Part shown: one piece after another, positions 1-11,480 of the stretch | Position numbering within the stretch: position 1 is the stretch's first letter | Layout: every line of letters starts with the position of its first letter | Assembly (NCBI RefSeq): GCF_026212465.1 | Contig: NC_080049.1 | Span: forward strand, 2,803,960-2,867,959 | Length of the DNA stretch: 64,000 nucleotides | Direction of reading: 5' to 3' | Source: Amaranthus tricolor | Taxonomy: Eukaryota > Streptophyta > Magnoliopsida > Caryophyllales > Amaranthaceae | Made by a program: the position numbers and the translations under genes | Notes under the pieces: model-generated | What the model was told of the DNA's origin: nothing | The model's input: only the letters and a program-made list of their open reading frames with translations | Databases searched by the model: none

Positions 1-234
1 AACAGTAATCTGAGGCCCTGAGCCAAAATCTATGTACAAGCTTAGTTTATGTTTTCTTTCGAAATGGAAAATGAGATACAAGTATACAACTATACAAAAC
101 CATTGTTATTTAAGGCAAAATATAATAACTCAATATTTACCTACTTAACATTGAAAAAGCCGTTGGAAAATCATTTTCCTTTAATGATAAATTAGGTGAA
201 TGAAGCATACAAATGTTTTGGTAAGTTAAAGTAA

Positions 235-498
235 GACCTTGTTTAGTTCACCTTAATCATTAAAAATCAGTTTCAACCAGCAACAGTCAGTTACAATTAA
301 GTAAAAATAAGTTGTAATCGGTAAAAATCAGTGTTAATTAGTAATACTCGGTAATAGTTTATAACTAGACTAGTTATAACAAATAAAAATCAATTTAAAT
401 AATTTTAATCAATAAATCAATTACAATCAGTAAAAATCAGATTTGATCAGTGTAAAAATAAATTTTAATCGATAAAAATTAGTTGAACTAACAGGGCC
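235..498. mobile_element. Tourist-like MITE (PIF/Harbinger type)
   Basis: The ends are inverted repeats: GACCTTGTTTAGTTCA at the left and TGAACTAACAGGGCC at the right. Both sides are flanked by TAA (232-234 and 499-501), the 3-bp target duplication expected of PIF/Harbinger elements. The interior is AT-rich with many short AATCAGT-like repeats and no coding capacity. A diverged copy sits at the equivalent place in OSCP copy B (5778-5983), so this insertion is older than the gene duplication. Confidence 0.7.
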
Positions 499-1190
499 TA
501 AAAAGTCCGATAAAGTTTTGATAACCGGCTACCCAATTTCCAGTTAACAATAAGCACAGACAAGTACTAACTTCCAAATTCCGATAGTAAGATTAGAGAA
601 TTTCAGATACAAAGAACAATCTAGGTTTTGGTTTTTTGTTCGGACCAACAATGAACCAACTCTTTCATGATCAGCTCATATGGCACAACCAAAATTCAGA
701 CATGATAGCACAAAAATGTAAAATTTGAGACATCATACAATCAGAAATTTACGAGCATCAAGTATTTTGGGAATGTTATGCACCTGCCACTAGCCCACTA
801 CTACCATACGATGAAACCAACTCTTTGTTCGTCCTAGAATAATTTTGAAACCATTGGACTTTGCTTTTTAACTACGTATCATAAACTAGATCAAAAATCA
901 ACAGATACAAGCATAAAACAATCATTGGCAACTGTAATGGTCACCTGTAGACTCTATAGACACACATAACATTAAATGTGCACATGTGAGCAGACTGCAG
1001 TTTTCAGGAACACCTGACTGTTTACAACATATAGATTATAGACTGCAATTAATCATACAATCAAACATTAAGAACTCAAACAGTAGGACATGAGAAGATA
1101 GGTGAAGAAGAGCATATATCAATACATGAACAAGCAGAAAGATGGTCAAAACTAGAACCAAACAACATGCGCAAAGTAAAAGAAACATAC

Positions 1191-3744
1191 ACAATAAGTT
1201 CCTTGTGACATCAGAGAATTTTGCCTGAGCACATATGTCCTCTATAGCCTTTTTCCTTACATCTGCAGGGACTGTGGGGTCCCTTGTGAACTGAGAAAAT
1301 GTTGGAGATTTTTTGGTAGCCTCAACAAGGTCAAAAAGCTCAGCCTCCACCTTCTCGAATGCATTAGCTTTGGTGGCAGCAAGGTATAAAGCAGATGCGT
1401 AATTGCCAAAAGCTCCAAACAGAGCAATAGGAACCTGACACATCAGCGAAGACCACCCAAAAGAAAGTCTATAAGTAAAGCATGGAATTAGTTAATAACC
1501 TTATAAGCTTCTATATAATAGCCTCATTCATGGAAGCATGAAGCATATCAAACACATCAATATCATAGCTTTCAGAACCTTTATTCTGAATGATAAAATA
1601 CATTAATACTAAGAATCAACAAACGTGGAAAAACCCAGCACCCACATGGTCTAGGGCTCCAAGCCCCTATAAAAATAATTAATTATCAAAGAACGGTTTT
1701 TCAACTTCTACCCAGTAAAGTGTTGATGGGAAATTGGATTCAAATTTCAAAATAAGTAATAAAGAAGATCAAGAGAATCAACCACAGTAATTACACAGGA
1801 AATCAAGATGAACTCTCTCATCACATGTACACCTCAATTTCTAAACTCAAAGGTTGAATAATCGAACAGGCACTGAACGGGCTTAATGCATTAGCACTTC
1901 AGAAAAGATTCACAAGGCTCAACCCTGCTTCACCATCAACTGGCTATGGTCGGCCTGTTGCCAGTTTTGCATTTAATTAATATGTGTAGAGCTTTGGATC
2001 GCAAACTACAGCTTTGTAGGCTTATGCAAGAAAGGATTGCACCTAGCAAGTTCCCCCATATTTAGAAAATTGACACAATACACGCAAAATGCATTTGACA
2101 GAGAAAATACATTTTCATGTTTTACATGTAGGCATTGCAATACAAAGATCAAACTCATTTAATTTCCACTTGTCCTCGATTATTTATTATTACGCCAGAA
2201 AAATAGGCTATTGATGAAAAAAGATGAACTAAAATGAGAACGCTCCTTAAACTCCTTGAGGCTCCAATACTCCTAGCTGTTGGTGTTTGGATTATTCCAC
2301 TGAAAACAGCTATCACACATGCTTTTGTAACAGTCACATAATTTACTTTAGAGGCCAGAAAATAAAAACGACAACAAACAAAACCATAACTTTTCAACTA
2401 TAATTAGGACAAAGTTTTGCAACTATCAAGAAATCAAAACCTCAAACTAAGAAGTCAACTTTTCAAATTAAACCAAAGGCCGATGATATTGCTTGGTCAA
2501 AAAATAACATTAAAACTTATCAAGTCCCATGCATACACTAGAAATCAACCTGGAACAATAACTTGTAAGCCCTATAGAAAAAAGAAAACCAGGAGAGTAA
2601 AAAGGAACGCGGACTTTTATAGTTTAAACTCAACCTTGAAGGCTAAATGGTCAATTTGAGGAATCAAAAAGTGATAGCTCGAACAGTACTTCTACGCAAT
2701 TATATAACAACTCGAGCAATTACACCAAATAATCATAAGCCATCTCCTCCCTTCCCTCTCATCTGTTACATTTCACTTTTAGCAACGCTGTCAATTCTGC
2801 ACTGGAATTGTTTTTTAGGGAAAGAACATACCAAGGGATGCGCTACAGGAATAATTTACCCCTTCTCCCCAACCAAGACCTCTAAACGTTCAAATTTTTA
2901 ACTCTTCATTTCATCCCCTTTTACAATCTGTCAATCTAGAAAAGGCCCAAAGGAAATGATTACCGACTATATATAATATTTATATGATACCTAACCACAA
3001 AAGCTTGCAAATGAGATAGAACTCCACTCAATAGCTGGTTGAAAATTAACACGCACAAATCAACCATATAAACAGTTACAAACTGATCCTAGAATATTTT
3101 ACACTATCCATCACCAATAAAATCAAAAAGGTACAACCACAACTCCACAAGCCTAAAATAAAAGCCCACATCAATCCAAATTACCACCTATATGTGAAAG
3201 CTCTATTACATAGATTCATAAATTACTACTGCTAATCAGAAATTCCACTAAAAAAACAGAACATAGGAGTATACCAGTAAAAACAATCAAAGTAGTGAAG
3301 CATCTAAAACACACAAATAAACATTTAAACATAATTAAAACAAAATGATTTTACCTTTATCTTGTCCGATTTAGCAGGAGCAGTAGCATAGTCTCTCTAC
3401 AAAATTGAATTAATAAAATTTCATAAATGAGTAACCAATAATTCATAAAGTAAATTGATTTTCGCGATAAATAAACAAATTAACGCAATAGAAATCAACG
3501 AAAAAAAATTAAAATATAAATGTAAGATAGAAGTATTCAAAAATACGGCATAAATCAATGCCGCATAATATAAACAGCAGATGAAACGGAAAAAATGAGC
3601 TTAAATCGCATAAAATGGTACCTCAGCAGAGATGAAATTAGGGTTAATCTTTTGGAGAGTAGATCTTCCAGAGGATAGAGAATCAGATGCTAAAACTTTC
3701 TGAAAAAGAGGGAGGCTTGCTCTGATTCGTTGATTCATAGCCAT
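1191..3744 (-). CDS. ATP synthase subunit O, mitochondrial (OSCP), copy A; exons 1-3, 3' part outside window
   Basis: OSCP is the peripheral-stalk subunit joining the F1 head to the Fo stator of mitochondrial ATP synthase. Exons visible on the minus strand are 3744-3622 (41 codons), 3396-3355 (14 codons) and 1434-1191. Exon 1 starts MAMNQRIRAS and looks like a mitochondrial presequence; exon 2 carries the YATAPAK segment near the usual cleavage region; exon 3 opens VPIALFGAFGNYASALY, the conserved N-terminal helical domain. All splice sites are GT-AG. By comparison with copy B, exons 4-6 should lie about 0.3 kb or more left of position 1. The exon 3 protein is identical to that of copy B, while exons 1 and 2 differ at about six residues. 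An in-frame Met exists upstream at 3822, but MAMNQ is shared by both copies and gives a normal-length presequence. Whether copy A is functional cannot be judged because its 3' half is missing here. Confidence 0.9.
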
Positions 3745-3880
3745 TTTTGCAAGATTGTTCAATGAATTCAACGAAGACTGAGAGAAATGGTTAAGATGGA
3801 GGATGAATAGAAGCAGAAACAAAGGTTTTTTTCGTCGAGGAAGTTGTGTTTGGTTTGTTAATTGGGCAAGTCTGATATTG

Positions 3881-3893
3881 GCTTAGCCCACCA
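3881..3893 (-). promoter_or_regulatory. Site II-type element (TGGGCT) upstream of OSCP copy A
   Basis: On the minus strand this reads TGGTGGGCTAAGCC, about 140 bases before the start codon. TGGGCY 'site II' elements, bound by TCP factors, are common upstream of plant nuclear genes for mitochondrial respiratory proteins. The same element precedes copy B at 10494-10506, so it was copied with the gene. The assignment rests on motif and position only. Confidence 0.45.
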
Positions 3894-3894
3894 A

Positions 3895-4659
3895 GGTCAA
3901 GGGCAAATTTGTCACTTTGACTTCAAACCGTATCACCGTGAGATGTACCGTACAAGCAGCTTAAAGTTAAAATTACTTGAAAATTCACTAGATAAAAACA
4001 GCTTTTTTTCATTACTGAAAAAATCTTAAAATTAGATTAGTCCATATTAAGTCGTCTTACCGTGAAACGGTCTTAATTAAGAATTTGTCTTACTTTTTTT
4101 ATTACTTGTTAGGTTTATTATTTAAGTCGATTGTTAACCCGTTAATAATTCGTAAAATTAATTGTTGATTATTATAATCTTCTTAAAAGCCAATTACCAA
4201 ATAAATTTATTATTTGATGTTACCAACAAGCCAAAAAATTTAGAATCAACTAAAAAAGTGATGTCAATCACCCTTTAAATAGCTCTTTCTTTTCTATTTA
4301 GAACAAATAAATATTTGAGAAAAACGAGATTAATTATAATGACTGTGTACCACATCTCATGATACAGAGCATCACAAAACTTTCATCATTATTAATATGA
4401 GAAACATGAAACTTCACACAATTCATTTACCTATTCAAATGCAGCATAAAAGAGCAGAATTACATATGTATATACATGATAAATCTTCAAATTCTTTTAT
4501 TTTGGGCATAAGATCATTTCAGGTGAAACATCGAAAGTATGCTTCAAAAATCTTGGGCCAAGAGGTACAACAATGAACTTTCCGTCTTATAAGGCACCAT
4601 TGCGCAGTAAAACGAAAGAAACTCTACGCTTTGCAAAAAATAAATCTTCCATCGAATAC
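3895..4659. other. Intergenic spacer between the OSCP copies
   Basis: No gene is seen. The stretch at about 3925-4080 carries short 'caccgtgagatg' and 'accgtgaaacggtctt' motifs, typical of a dispersed small inverted-repeat family that also appears near 50270. The rest is AT-rich and includes the 3' UTR of copy B from about 4659 leftward. Confidence 0.5.
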
Positions 4660-7600
4660 TCAAACGTTGACGGGTTCTCGCAGGAACCTCTCCATTTGCT
4701 TAGCCCTGGTCTTGATAGACATATCGAATACTTTCTGCCCAAATTCAACTACTAGACCACCAAGAATGCTAGGGTCAATCTGAAATAAATGAAAAAATTC
4801 AATATTAGATTGGTTGTAGAAGGCAGATGCACAGGCTTAGTCCGTAAACAACAAAACAACAAGGACAAGACACGAGGACAGAAAATTAGACGTGCCTTCT
4901 GCTCAAGCTTGACTGTCATTCCCTCCCCAAGTATTTCCTGTAGAGCCTCCTTCAGCTCTTTCTCTTCAGCAGGAGGAAGGGGCTGCCAACAAAATACATC
5001 GATAAAAAATACAAGTCACATAAGGAACAATTCAACAAACATCCAATACGACTGTAGAAAAACTAAAAACGAGTAAAACTATACGAGAACAAGGAAATTG
5101 GATACAAAAAACATACAATGACAGTTGTTACAGTTGCTTTCATCTCTCCCCTGTGCGCCATAGTCAATTCTGAGAATTTCTTTGTAATACCGTCTAAATA
5201 CCTTAACCTTCCATTCTCAGCCATGATTACTAAATGAACAGGAAACACATCAACATGAATACCAAAAAAATATACTTCTCGGAAACACTTCATTATCAGT
5301 ATCACATAAACAGCTCCATTTATATGATTCAGCTATAATAAGGAATGCCACAAGCCAAGGGCTTGGGAAACATTAATAGCAAGAAGCCTACTCCACAATA
5401 GAGGTAGAGATGGTAAAGCGAGTGCAGCGATGAAAACCATACAAATATAAAACTTAACCCAAACAAATAACAAATTACATAATTTGGCAAAGAGATGCAT
5501 GGATTCATCATACAATTTACCAGCTATTACAAGCTCAATCAAAAACAGTAATCTGAACCAAAATCTTTCTACAAGCTTAGCTTATGTTTTTTCCAAAATG
5601 GGAAATGAGATACAACTATAAAAGTATACAACTCTCCAATACCATTGCCATTTATAGGAAAAAATACCAACACAAACTTACCTACTAAACAGTGAAAATG
5701 CCGCTGGAAAATCTTTATCCTTCAAAGATAAATTTTAGGTAAATGAAGCATACATAAGTTTTGGTATGTTAAGGTAAGACCTTGTTCAGTTCACCTTAAA
5801 ATATAAGTAAACAGACAGAAAAATCAGTTACGATAAGTGAAAATAGTTGTAATTAGTAAAAATCAGTTTTAATCGGTAAAACTCAGTTATAGTTTACAAC
5901 TAATTAGTTATAACAAATAAAAATCAGTTTCAATCAATAAAAATCGATTTCAAAAGTATAAATCTGTTGAACTAAAGAGGGCCCAAGTCCAATAAAGTTT
6001 TGATAGGCGGCTACTCAATTCCACTTAACAATAAGCACAGACAAGTGCCAAATTCCCGATCCCAATAGTAAGATTAGAGACATTCAGAAATAAAGAACAA
6101 TCTAGGTTTTGGTTTTTGTTCCGACGAACAACGAACCATAGCTTTCATGATTTACTCATAAGGTACAACCAAAATTCAGCAATGATAGCACAGAAATGTT
6201 AAATTTGAGACATCATACAATCATAAATTATAGAACATGGAGTATTTTGGGAATATTATGCACCTGCCACTTGCCCACTACTACCATATGATGAAACCAA
6301 CACTTTGTTGGTCCTATAATTTTAAAACCACTAGCCTCGCATTGCAACTATGTATCCTAAACTTAGTTTGATGAAACGACCAGAAAAGATGCCATAAGCT
6401 AAAACAAATATCAATAGACACGAGCATAAAACATTGACACTGTAATGGTCACCTGTAGAGTATAGACACAAATAACAGAAAATGTGCACACATGAGCAGA
6501 TTGCATTACAGGAACACCTGCCTTTTTACAGCATATAGATTATAGACTGCAATTAATCATACAATCAACCATTAAAAACTCAAACAGTAGGACATTAGAA
6601 GATAGCTGAAGAAGGGCACATATCAATACATGAACAAGCAGAAAGACAATCAAAACAAGAAGCAAACAACATACGCTAAGTAAAAGAAACATACACAATA
6701 AGTTCCTTGTGACATCAGAGAATTTTGCCTGAGCGCATATGTCCTCTATAGCCTTTTTCCTTACATCTGCAGGGACTGTGGGGTCCCTTGTGAACTGAGA
6801 AAATGTTGGAGATTTTTTGGTAGCCTCAACAAGGTCAAAAAGCTCAGCCTCCACCTTCTCGAATGCATTAGCTTTGGTGGCAGCAAGGTACAAAGCAGAT
6901 GCGTAATTGCCAAAAGCTCCAAACAGAGCAATAGGAACCTGACATATCAGCGAAGACCACCCAAAAGAAAGTCTATAAGTAAAGCATGGAATTAGATAAT
7001 AACCTTATAAGCTTCTATATAATAGCCTTCATTCATGGAAGTATGAAGCATATGAAACACATCAATATCATAGCTTTCAGAACCTTTATTCTGATTGCTA
7101 TAATACATTAGTACTAAGAATCAGCAAACTAGAAAAAACTCTCCAATTACAAGCCAACACCCACATGGTCTAGGCTCCAAGCCCCAATTAAAATTATTAA
7201 TTATTAAAGAAGGGTTTTCCATCTTCTACACAGTAAGGTGTTGATGGGAAATTGGATTCAAATTTTAAAACCATAAAGAAGATCGAGAACATCAATTACA
7301 GTAATTACACAGAAAATCAGGATGAATTCTCCCATCACAAGTAAACCTAAATTTAAAAATTCAAAGGTTGAAATAATCAAAGAGGCACTAAATGGGCTTA
7401 ATGTGTCAGCACTTCAGAAAAGATTCACAAGGCGGCTTTACCATCAATTGGCTATTTTTCGGCTTGTTGCCAGTTTGGCATTTGATTAAGATGTGTAGCG
7501 CTTTGGATCACAAAACTACAGCTTTGTAAGCTTATGCAAGAAAGGATTGCACCTAGCAAGTTCCCCCATATCGAGAAAATTGACACAATACACGCAAAAT

Positions 7601-9278
7601 GCATTTGATTGAGAAAATACATTTTCATGTTTTACATGTTGCCATTTCAATACAAAGATCCAACACATTTTATTTCCACCTGTCCTGGATTATTTATTTT
7701 TGAGCCAGAAAAATGGACTTGCAAAAAAAAAATCAACTACATAGGGAAGGCTCCTTAAACTACTTGCGGTTCCAATTCTCTTAACCGTTGATGTCTAGAT
7801 TAATCCATTGGAAACAGCTATCACACAATGCTTTTATAACAGTATTATAGGTTACTTTACAGGCCAGAAAATAAATACTTAAAACAAAAAAAACCATAGC
7901 TTTTTAAACAACAATTTTTTGCAACTAGCAAGAAATCAGAACCTCAAGCTAAGATGTCAACGTATCAAATTAAACCAAAGCCAATGATATTGCTTGGTCA
8001 AAAGATAACATTAAATCTTATCAAGTGTCATGCATACACAAGAAATGAACCTGGAACAATAAACTGTAAGCCCAAAAGAGAAAAGATAACCAGGAGACGA
8101 TGCGGACTTTTAAAGATTAAACTAACCTTAATGGCTAAATGGTCAATTTGAGAAATTAAAAAGTGATGGCTCCAACAGTACTTCTACGCAATAATATAAA
8201 AACTCGAGCAATTACACCAAATAAACATGAAGTCATGAAGTTGAAGAAACCAATCTAAGATCTCATAATTCAACTGCCAATAATTCCTCATTCCTCTATC
8301 ACTTCTTTTGAGACCTTTCCAAGCCTTAATTTCTAACATGCAAGAGGGTAAAATTTACAGGGGAAATAATTCCAAGAGTACTTATTAGGGGAGGTCAATA
8401 ATTTTTTTCTCATCAAAGGGGTGATTTTTGACTTTATTCAAGAAGTAATAATCATAAGCCATCTTCTCCCTCCCCACTCCTCCGTTACATATCACTTTTA
8501 GCAGCGCCACCACTTCTGCACAGGAAATTCTTTTTGTTAGGGGAGGAACTTACCAACAGGTGCAATAGGGGAATAAATGTCCAAATTTTTAACTCTTCAT
8601 TTCATCCCCTTTCACAATCTGTCAGTCTAGAAAAGGCCTAAGGGACATGATTATATAGGAAATAAGGGTCCTAATATCAAGAGTAACTACTAAAATATAA
8701 ATAGGATATAATATGGAGATTAATACATTCGATTATATTAGGTGGTCATAGTGTTTTGCTAGAAACCAACTTTGATCTGTATATTAATTAGATTAGTATA
8801 CTGCTATTATAATCGGGTCCTATAAAATCACACATATAAGATACCAATTGGATAAAACAGTACCAATTGCATAAAATGCTCTTTGGGCTATTTAGTATAG
8901 GAATTATTAGCATGAATTGATGATATGTTTTAACTGGGAATTAAAACACAAAATCAATTCATTTACATTATTACATATAAATGCTATATGTAACCATCAA
9001 ATGGGTATGTGAAGAGGTGTCGCATTTGTATATAAATAGATGCATTTTACTCATTATTTTCATAAGCTTGTGTGCTATTCCTCTCGATCTTTCTCCACCT
9101 TAAAAGTAATAAGATTGTTAGTATTTCTTATTCCGTACTAGCATATGTGGTGATCCAATTAGTGCTTGTGGACCAATACAAGAGGAAAGACACTTGACGT
9201 TCTAATCTCATTTGGTGATATTATATATCCTGTCGTACTACGTGGAATTCACACATCGAGAGTATGATTCTTATACAT

Positions 9279-9321
<43 letters not shown>

Positions 9322-10343
9322 GAGATCCTGTTTTAGATGTATAAATATGTTTCTTGAAATTCCGCTTAACACGCCTAAGTTCCTACAGATTACAGACGAC
9401 ATATAGTATTTATATGATGCGTAACCGCTAAAGCTTTCTAATGAGTTAGAACTCTAGTCAATTGATGGTTAATAAGTAACGCGCGCAAATCACCATATAA
9501 ACATCAAACAGTTAAATTGATCTTAAAATATTTCATACTATCGATCGTCAATAACATCAAAAAGGCACAACCACAAGCCTAAAATCACAGCCCACATAAA
9601 TCCAAATTACCACCTACATATGAAACTTCTAATACATAGATTCATTAATCACCAATGCTAATCAGAAATTCCTGTGAAAAAACGGAACATAGGAGTATAC
9701 CAGTAAAAACAATCAGGCTAGTGGAGCAACTAAAGCACACAAATAAACATTCAAACGTAATTAAAACAAAATGATTTTACCTTTATTTTGTCCGTCTTAG
9801 CAGGAGCAGTAGCATAGTTTCTCTACAAAATTAAATCAATAAAATTTCGAAAATGAGTAACCAATCATACATAAATTAAATAGATTTTCGCGATTAATAA
9901 ACTAATTAATGCAATAGAAATCAAAATTTAAATTTGAAAAGAAGTATTCAATAATCTATCATAACTTAATGTAGCAAAACTTAAACAGCTGCATAGTTTC
10001 TCTACATTATAAAATTAAATTTCAGAAAATGAGTAGCCTATAACGCATAAAGTAATAGATATCCTCTAAGAATAAACAAATCAACGAAAAAAATTGAAAT
10101 ATAAATTTAAGATATAAGTATTAAAAGTACAACATAAATCAATGCTGCATAATATACAGCTAACGAAACAGAAAAAATGAGCGATTTCAAAAAAAAAAGA
10201 AGTATCGCAGAAAATGGTACCTCAGCGATGATGAAATTAGGGTTACTCTTTTGGAGAGTAGATCTTCCACAGGATAGAGAATCAGCTGCTAAAACTTTCT
10301 GAAAAAGAGGTACGCTTGCTCTTATTCGTTGATTCATAGCCAT
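4660..10343 (-). CDS. ATP synthase subunit O, mitochondrial (OSCP), copy B; complete six-exon gene
   Basis: The coding exons on the minus strand are 10343-10221, 9822-9781, 6938-6695, 5229-5117, 4982-4896 and 4779-4660. They total 729 bases, giving 242 residues with all phases matching. The product has an N-terminal mitochondrial presequence, the six-helix OSCP domain that binds the alpha-subunit N termini (VPIALFGAFGNY...), the link AENGRLRYLDGI, the PLPPAEEKELKEALQEIL segment, and the C-terminal motif IDPSILGGLVVEFGQKVFDMS ending REPVNV. The length fits plant OSCP (about 240 residues). Introns 1, 3 and 4 are GT-AG. Intron 5 appears to use a GC donor (see 4892-4899). Intron 2, about 2.8 kb, holds a solo LTR, and intron 1 holds a 179-bp partial duplication. 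Every exon is open and the splice sites look usable, so this copy is probably functional. Confidence 0.93.
4892..4899 (-). other. GC-AG intron donor in OSCP copy B intron 5
   Basis: Exon 5 ends with the codons GAG CAG AAG at 4896 and is followed by GCACGT, not GT. Joining there to the AG acceptor before ATTGACCCT at 4779 gives the conserved ...LEQK-IDPSILGG... reading with phase 0 on both sides. Using the nearby GT four bases later would break the frame. GC-AG introns are a known minor class in plants. Confidence 0.75.
5778..5983. mobile_element. Tourist-like MITE, ortholog of the 235-498 insertion
   Basis: It has the same ends as 235-498 (GACCTTGTTCAGTTCACC at the left, GAACTAAAGAGGGCCC at the right) and the same AATCAGT-rich interior, but about 60 bases shorter. 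It lies in intron 3 of OSCP copy B. The left flank TAA is kept; the right flank has changed to CAA. Confidence 0.6.
8225..8455. other. 230-bp segment present only in OSCP copy B intron 2
   Basis: Aligning copy B with copy A (break at about 2728) shows an extra segment of about 230 bases flanked by a short AATAA repeat on each side. It has no coding content and no clear inverted ends. It may be a small insertion in copy B or a deletion in copy A. Confidence 0.55.
8654..9387. mobile_element. Solo LTR inserted in OSCP copy B intron 2
   Basis: The segment begins TATAGGAA and ends TTCCTACA, so its termini are near-perfect inverted repeats of the TG...CA class, the first G having mutated to A. GATTA stands on both sides (8649-8653 and 9388-9392). 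The empty site with a single GATTA is preserved in copy A at 2958-2962. Inside there is a TATA-like stretch (about 9031-9040) followed by AT-rich sequence, as in an LTR promoter, and a (TA)n(CA)n tract. It was inserted after the OSCP duplication or lost from copy A before fixation. Confidence 0.8.
9283..9321. repeat. Microsatellite (TA)n(CA)n
   Basis: About 14 TA units are followed by about 5 CA units, inside the solo LTR of OSCP copy B. The tract makes a spurious short reading frame. Confidence 0.9.
9812..10169. repeat. Imperfect tandem duplication (179-bp period) at the OSCP copy B exon 2 boundary
   Basis: The 16-base block GCATAGTTTCTCTACA occurs at 9812 and again at 9991, and the sequence after each copy stays similar for about 170 bases. 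Copy A has only one unit. On the minus strand the duplicated block contains the exon 2 acceptor and the first bases of exon 2, so a decoy acceptor plus exon stub now lies in intron 1. Confidence 0.7.
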
Positions 10344-10493
10344 TTTCGCAAGATTGTTCAATAAATTTGACAAAGACTTAGAGAAATGGTAAAGATCAAG
10401 GATGGATGGATGGAAGCTGAAACAAAGGTATTTTTTTCGTCGAGGAAGATGTTTGGTTTGTTGAATGGGCAATTCTGGTATTGGCTATTTGGC

Positions 10494-10506
10494 TTAGCCC
10501 ACCAAG
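10494..10506 (-). promoter_or_regulatory. Site II-type element (TGGGCT) upstream of OSCP copy B
   Basis: The minus strand reads TGGTGGGCTAAGCCAAATAG, about 155 bases before the start codon and equivalent to the element before copy A. Site II (TGGGCY) elements are typical of plant nuclear genes for oxidative phosphorylation. Only motif and position support the call. Confidence 0.45.
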
Positions 10507-11091
10507 GTCGAGGGTAAAATTGTCACTTTGAATTTTGGCAAATAACGTTGAGTAGTTGATTATTGATTGTTGGTTGTTTTGGTTGAATGGTTTAATCATT
10601 TGGCAACACTTACATTTGTTAAGTCATTTATACAAGTCAAACGTTTGCCCGTTAATTATAAGTTTTTTAATTATTGGTTGTTGATTATTATTTTACTAAG
10701 AAATTCAGATTTGATTTTTAAAGTTAATTAAAAACAATGTTCATTGGCCACGAAATTTGATATGGGAGTCTCTTAGTAACCAAGCACCAATATGACATCA
10801 TTATGATAATTTTGATGGAGATGGCTACAAATGAGTTGAGAGTCGCCTTACTCCTAATGACCATTGTCCTTAAATACTATTAAAAGCGTTCAGAATCATC
10901 TTGAAGTTTATCTATACTTGTTGTATGGTCAAATTAGTTAGAGGGATCTCTTAAGACATAAATCTAAAATAGGGTTATATATCATCTTTGCCACACATTT
11001 AAGGAGGTCCAAAGTTAGTCTTTACAAAGCAATACATTCTCGTGTAGGGGTTTTAAATTTCTCTTTTATTGGATAACGCTAGTATTTTTAC
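10507..11091. other. AT-rich intergenic DNA
   Basis: Repeated TTGATTATTGATTGTTGGTTG-like words at about 10555-10710 resemble a degraded MITE; a related stretch lies upstream of copy A at about 4090-4210. No coding sequence is recognised. Confidence 0.4.
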
Positions 11092-11480
11092 ATGAATATG
11101 GACGGATCGAGAGAGAAAGTAAAGGGTCTTAGCAAGGATATTAATAAATGGAAGAAACCATTATTTGGCAAGGATGATATTAGTTATTGGGAGGGGGTAG
11201 AGGAAATGTTGTTAGGGGAAACTTTTCACATAGACAAATCCAAAAGGGATGAAGTGGTGAAGTACAAAATTATTACATAAACAAATCTAGAAGGGAAGAG
11301 ATGAAGTACATGTTGAATGAAGATGAATTAGAATGGGTGGTGGAAGGAGTAGATGATGAGGATATCGTTTACATTAAGGTTATTGAAGCATCAAAAACAT
11401 TTGGATATTGAAGCATAACGTTGACATCAATCTTATAGGGAAGAATCTATACAAGACCCAATTTTATCATTAGACAAATA
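11092..11480 (+). pseudogene. Unrecognised degraded coding sequence
   Basis: A 62-codon frame (11092-11280) reads MNMDGSREKVKGLSKDIN... with balanced acidic and basic residues. After its stop, another frame continues with a protein-like stretch containing EEMKYMLNEDELEWVVEG and DDEDIVYIKV up to about 11400. The motif before the stop (DKSKRDEVVKY) resembles the one after it (NKSRREEMKY), which may mean a small internal duplication or a frameshift. The base composition is less AT-biased than the surroundings. I do not recognise the family; it could be a relic of a transposon or a host gene. Confidence 0.3.

Noticed and set aside
3745..3822. Upstream in-frame start for OSCP copy A
   Set aside because: The extension is hydrophobic leader sequence not kept in copy B as a start; MAMNQRIRAS is shared by both copies and gives the normal length.
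2417..8151. Similar short + frames in OSCP intron 2 of both copies (PMILLGQKITL...)
   Set aside because: The similarity is explained by the duplicated intron; the frames have different starts and are broken by indels.
9212..9406. 64-codon + frame with IYIYIYIY
   Set aside because: It is a translation of the TA/CA microsatellite in the solo LTR.
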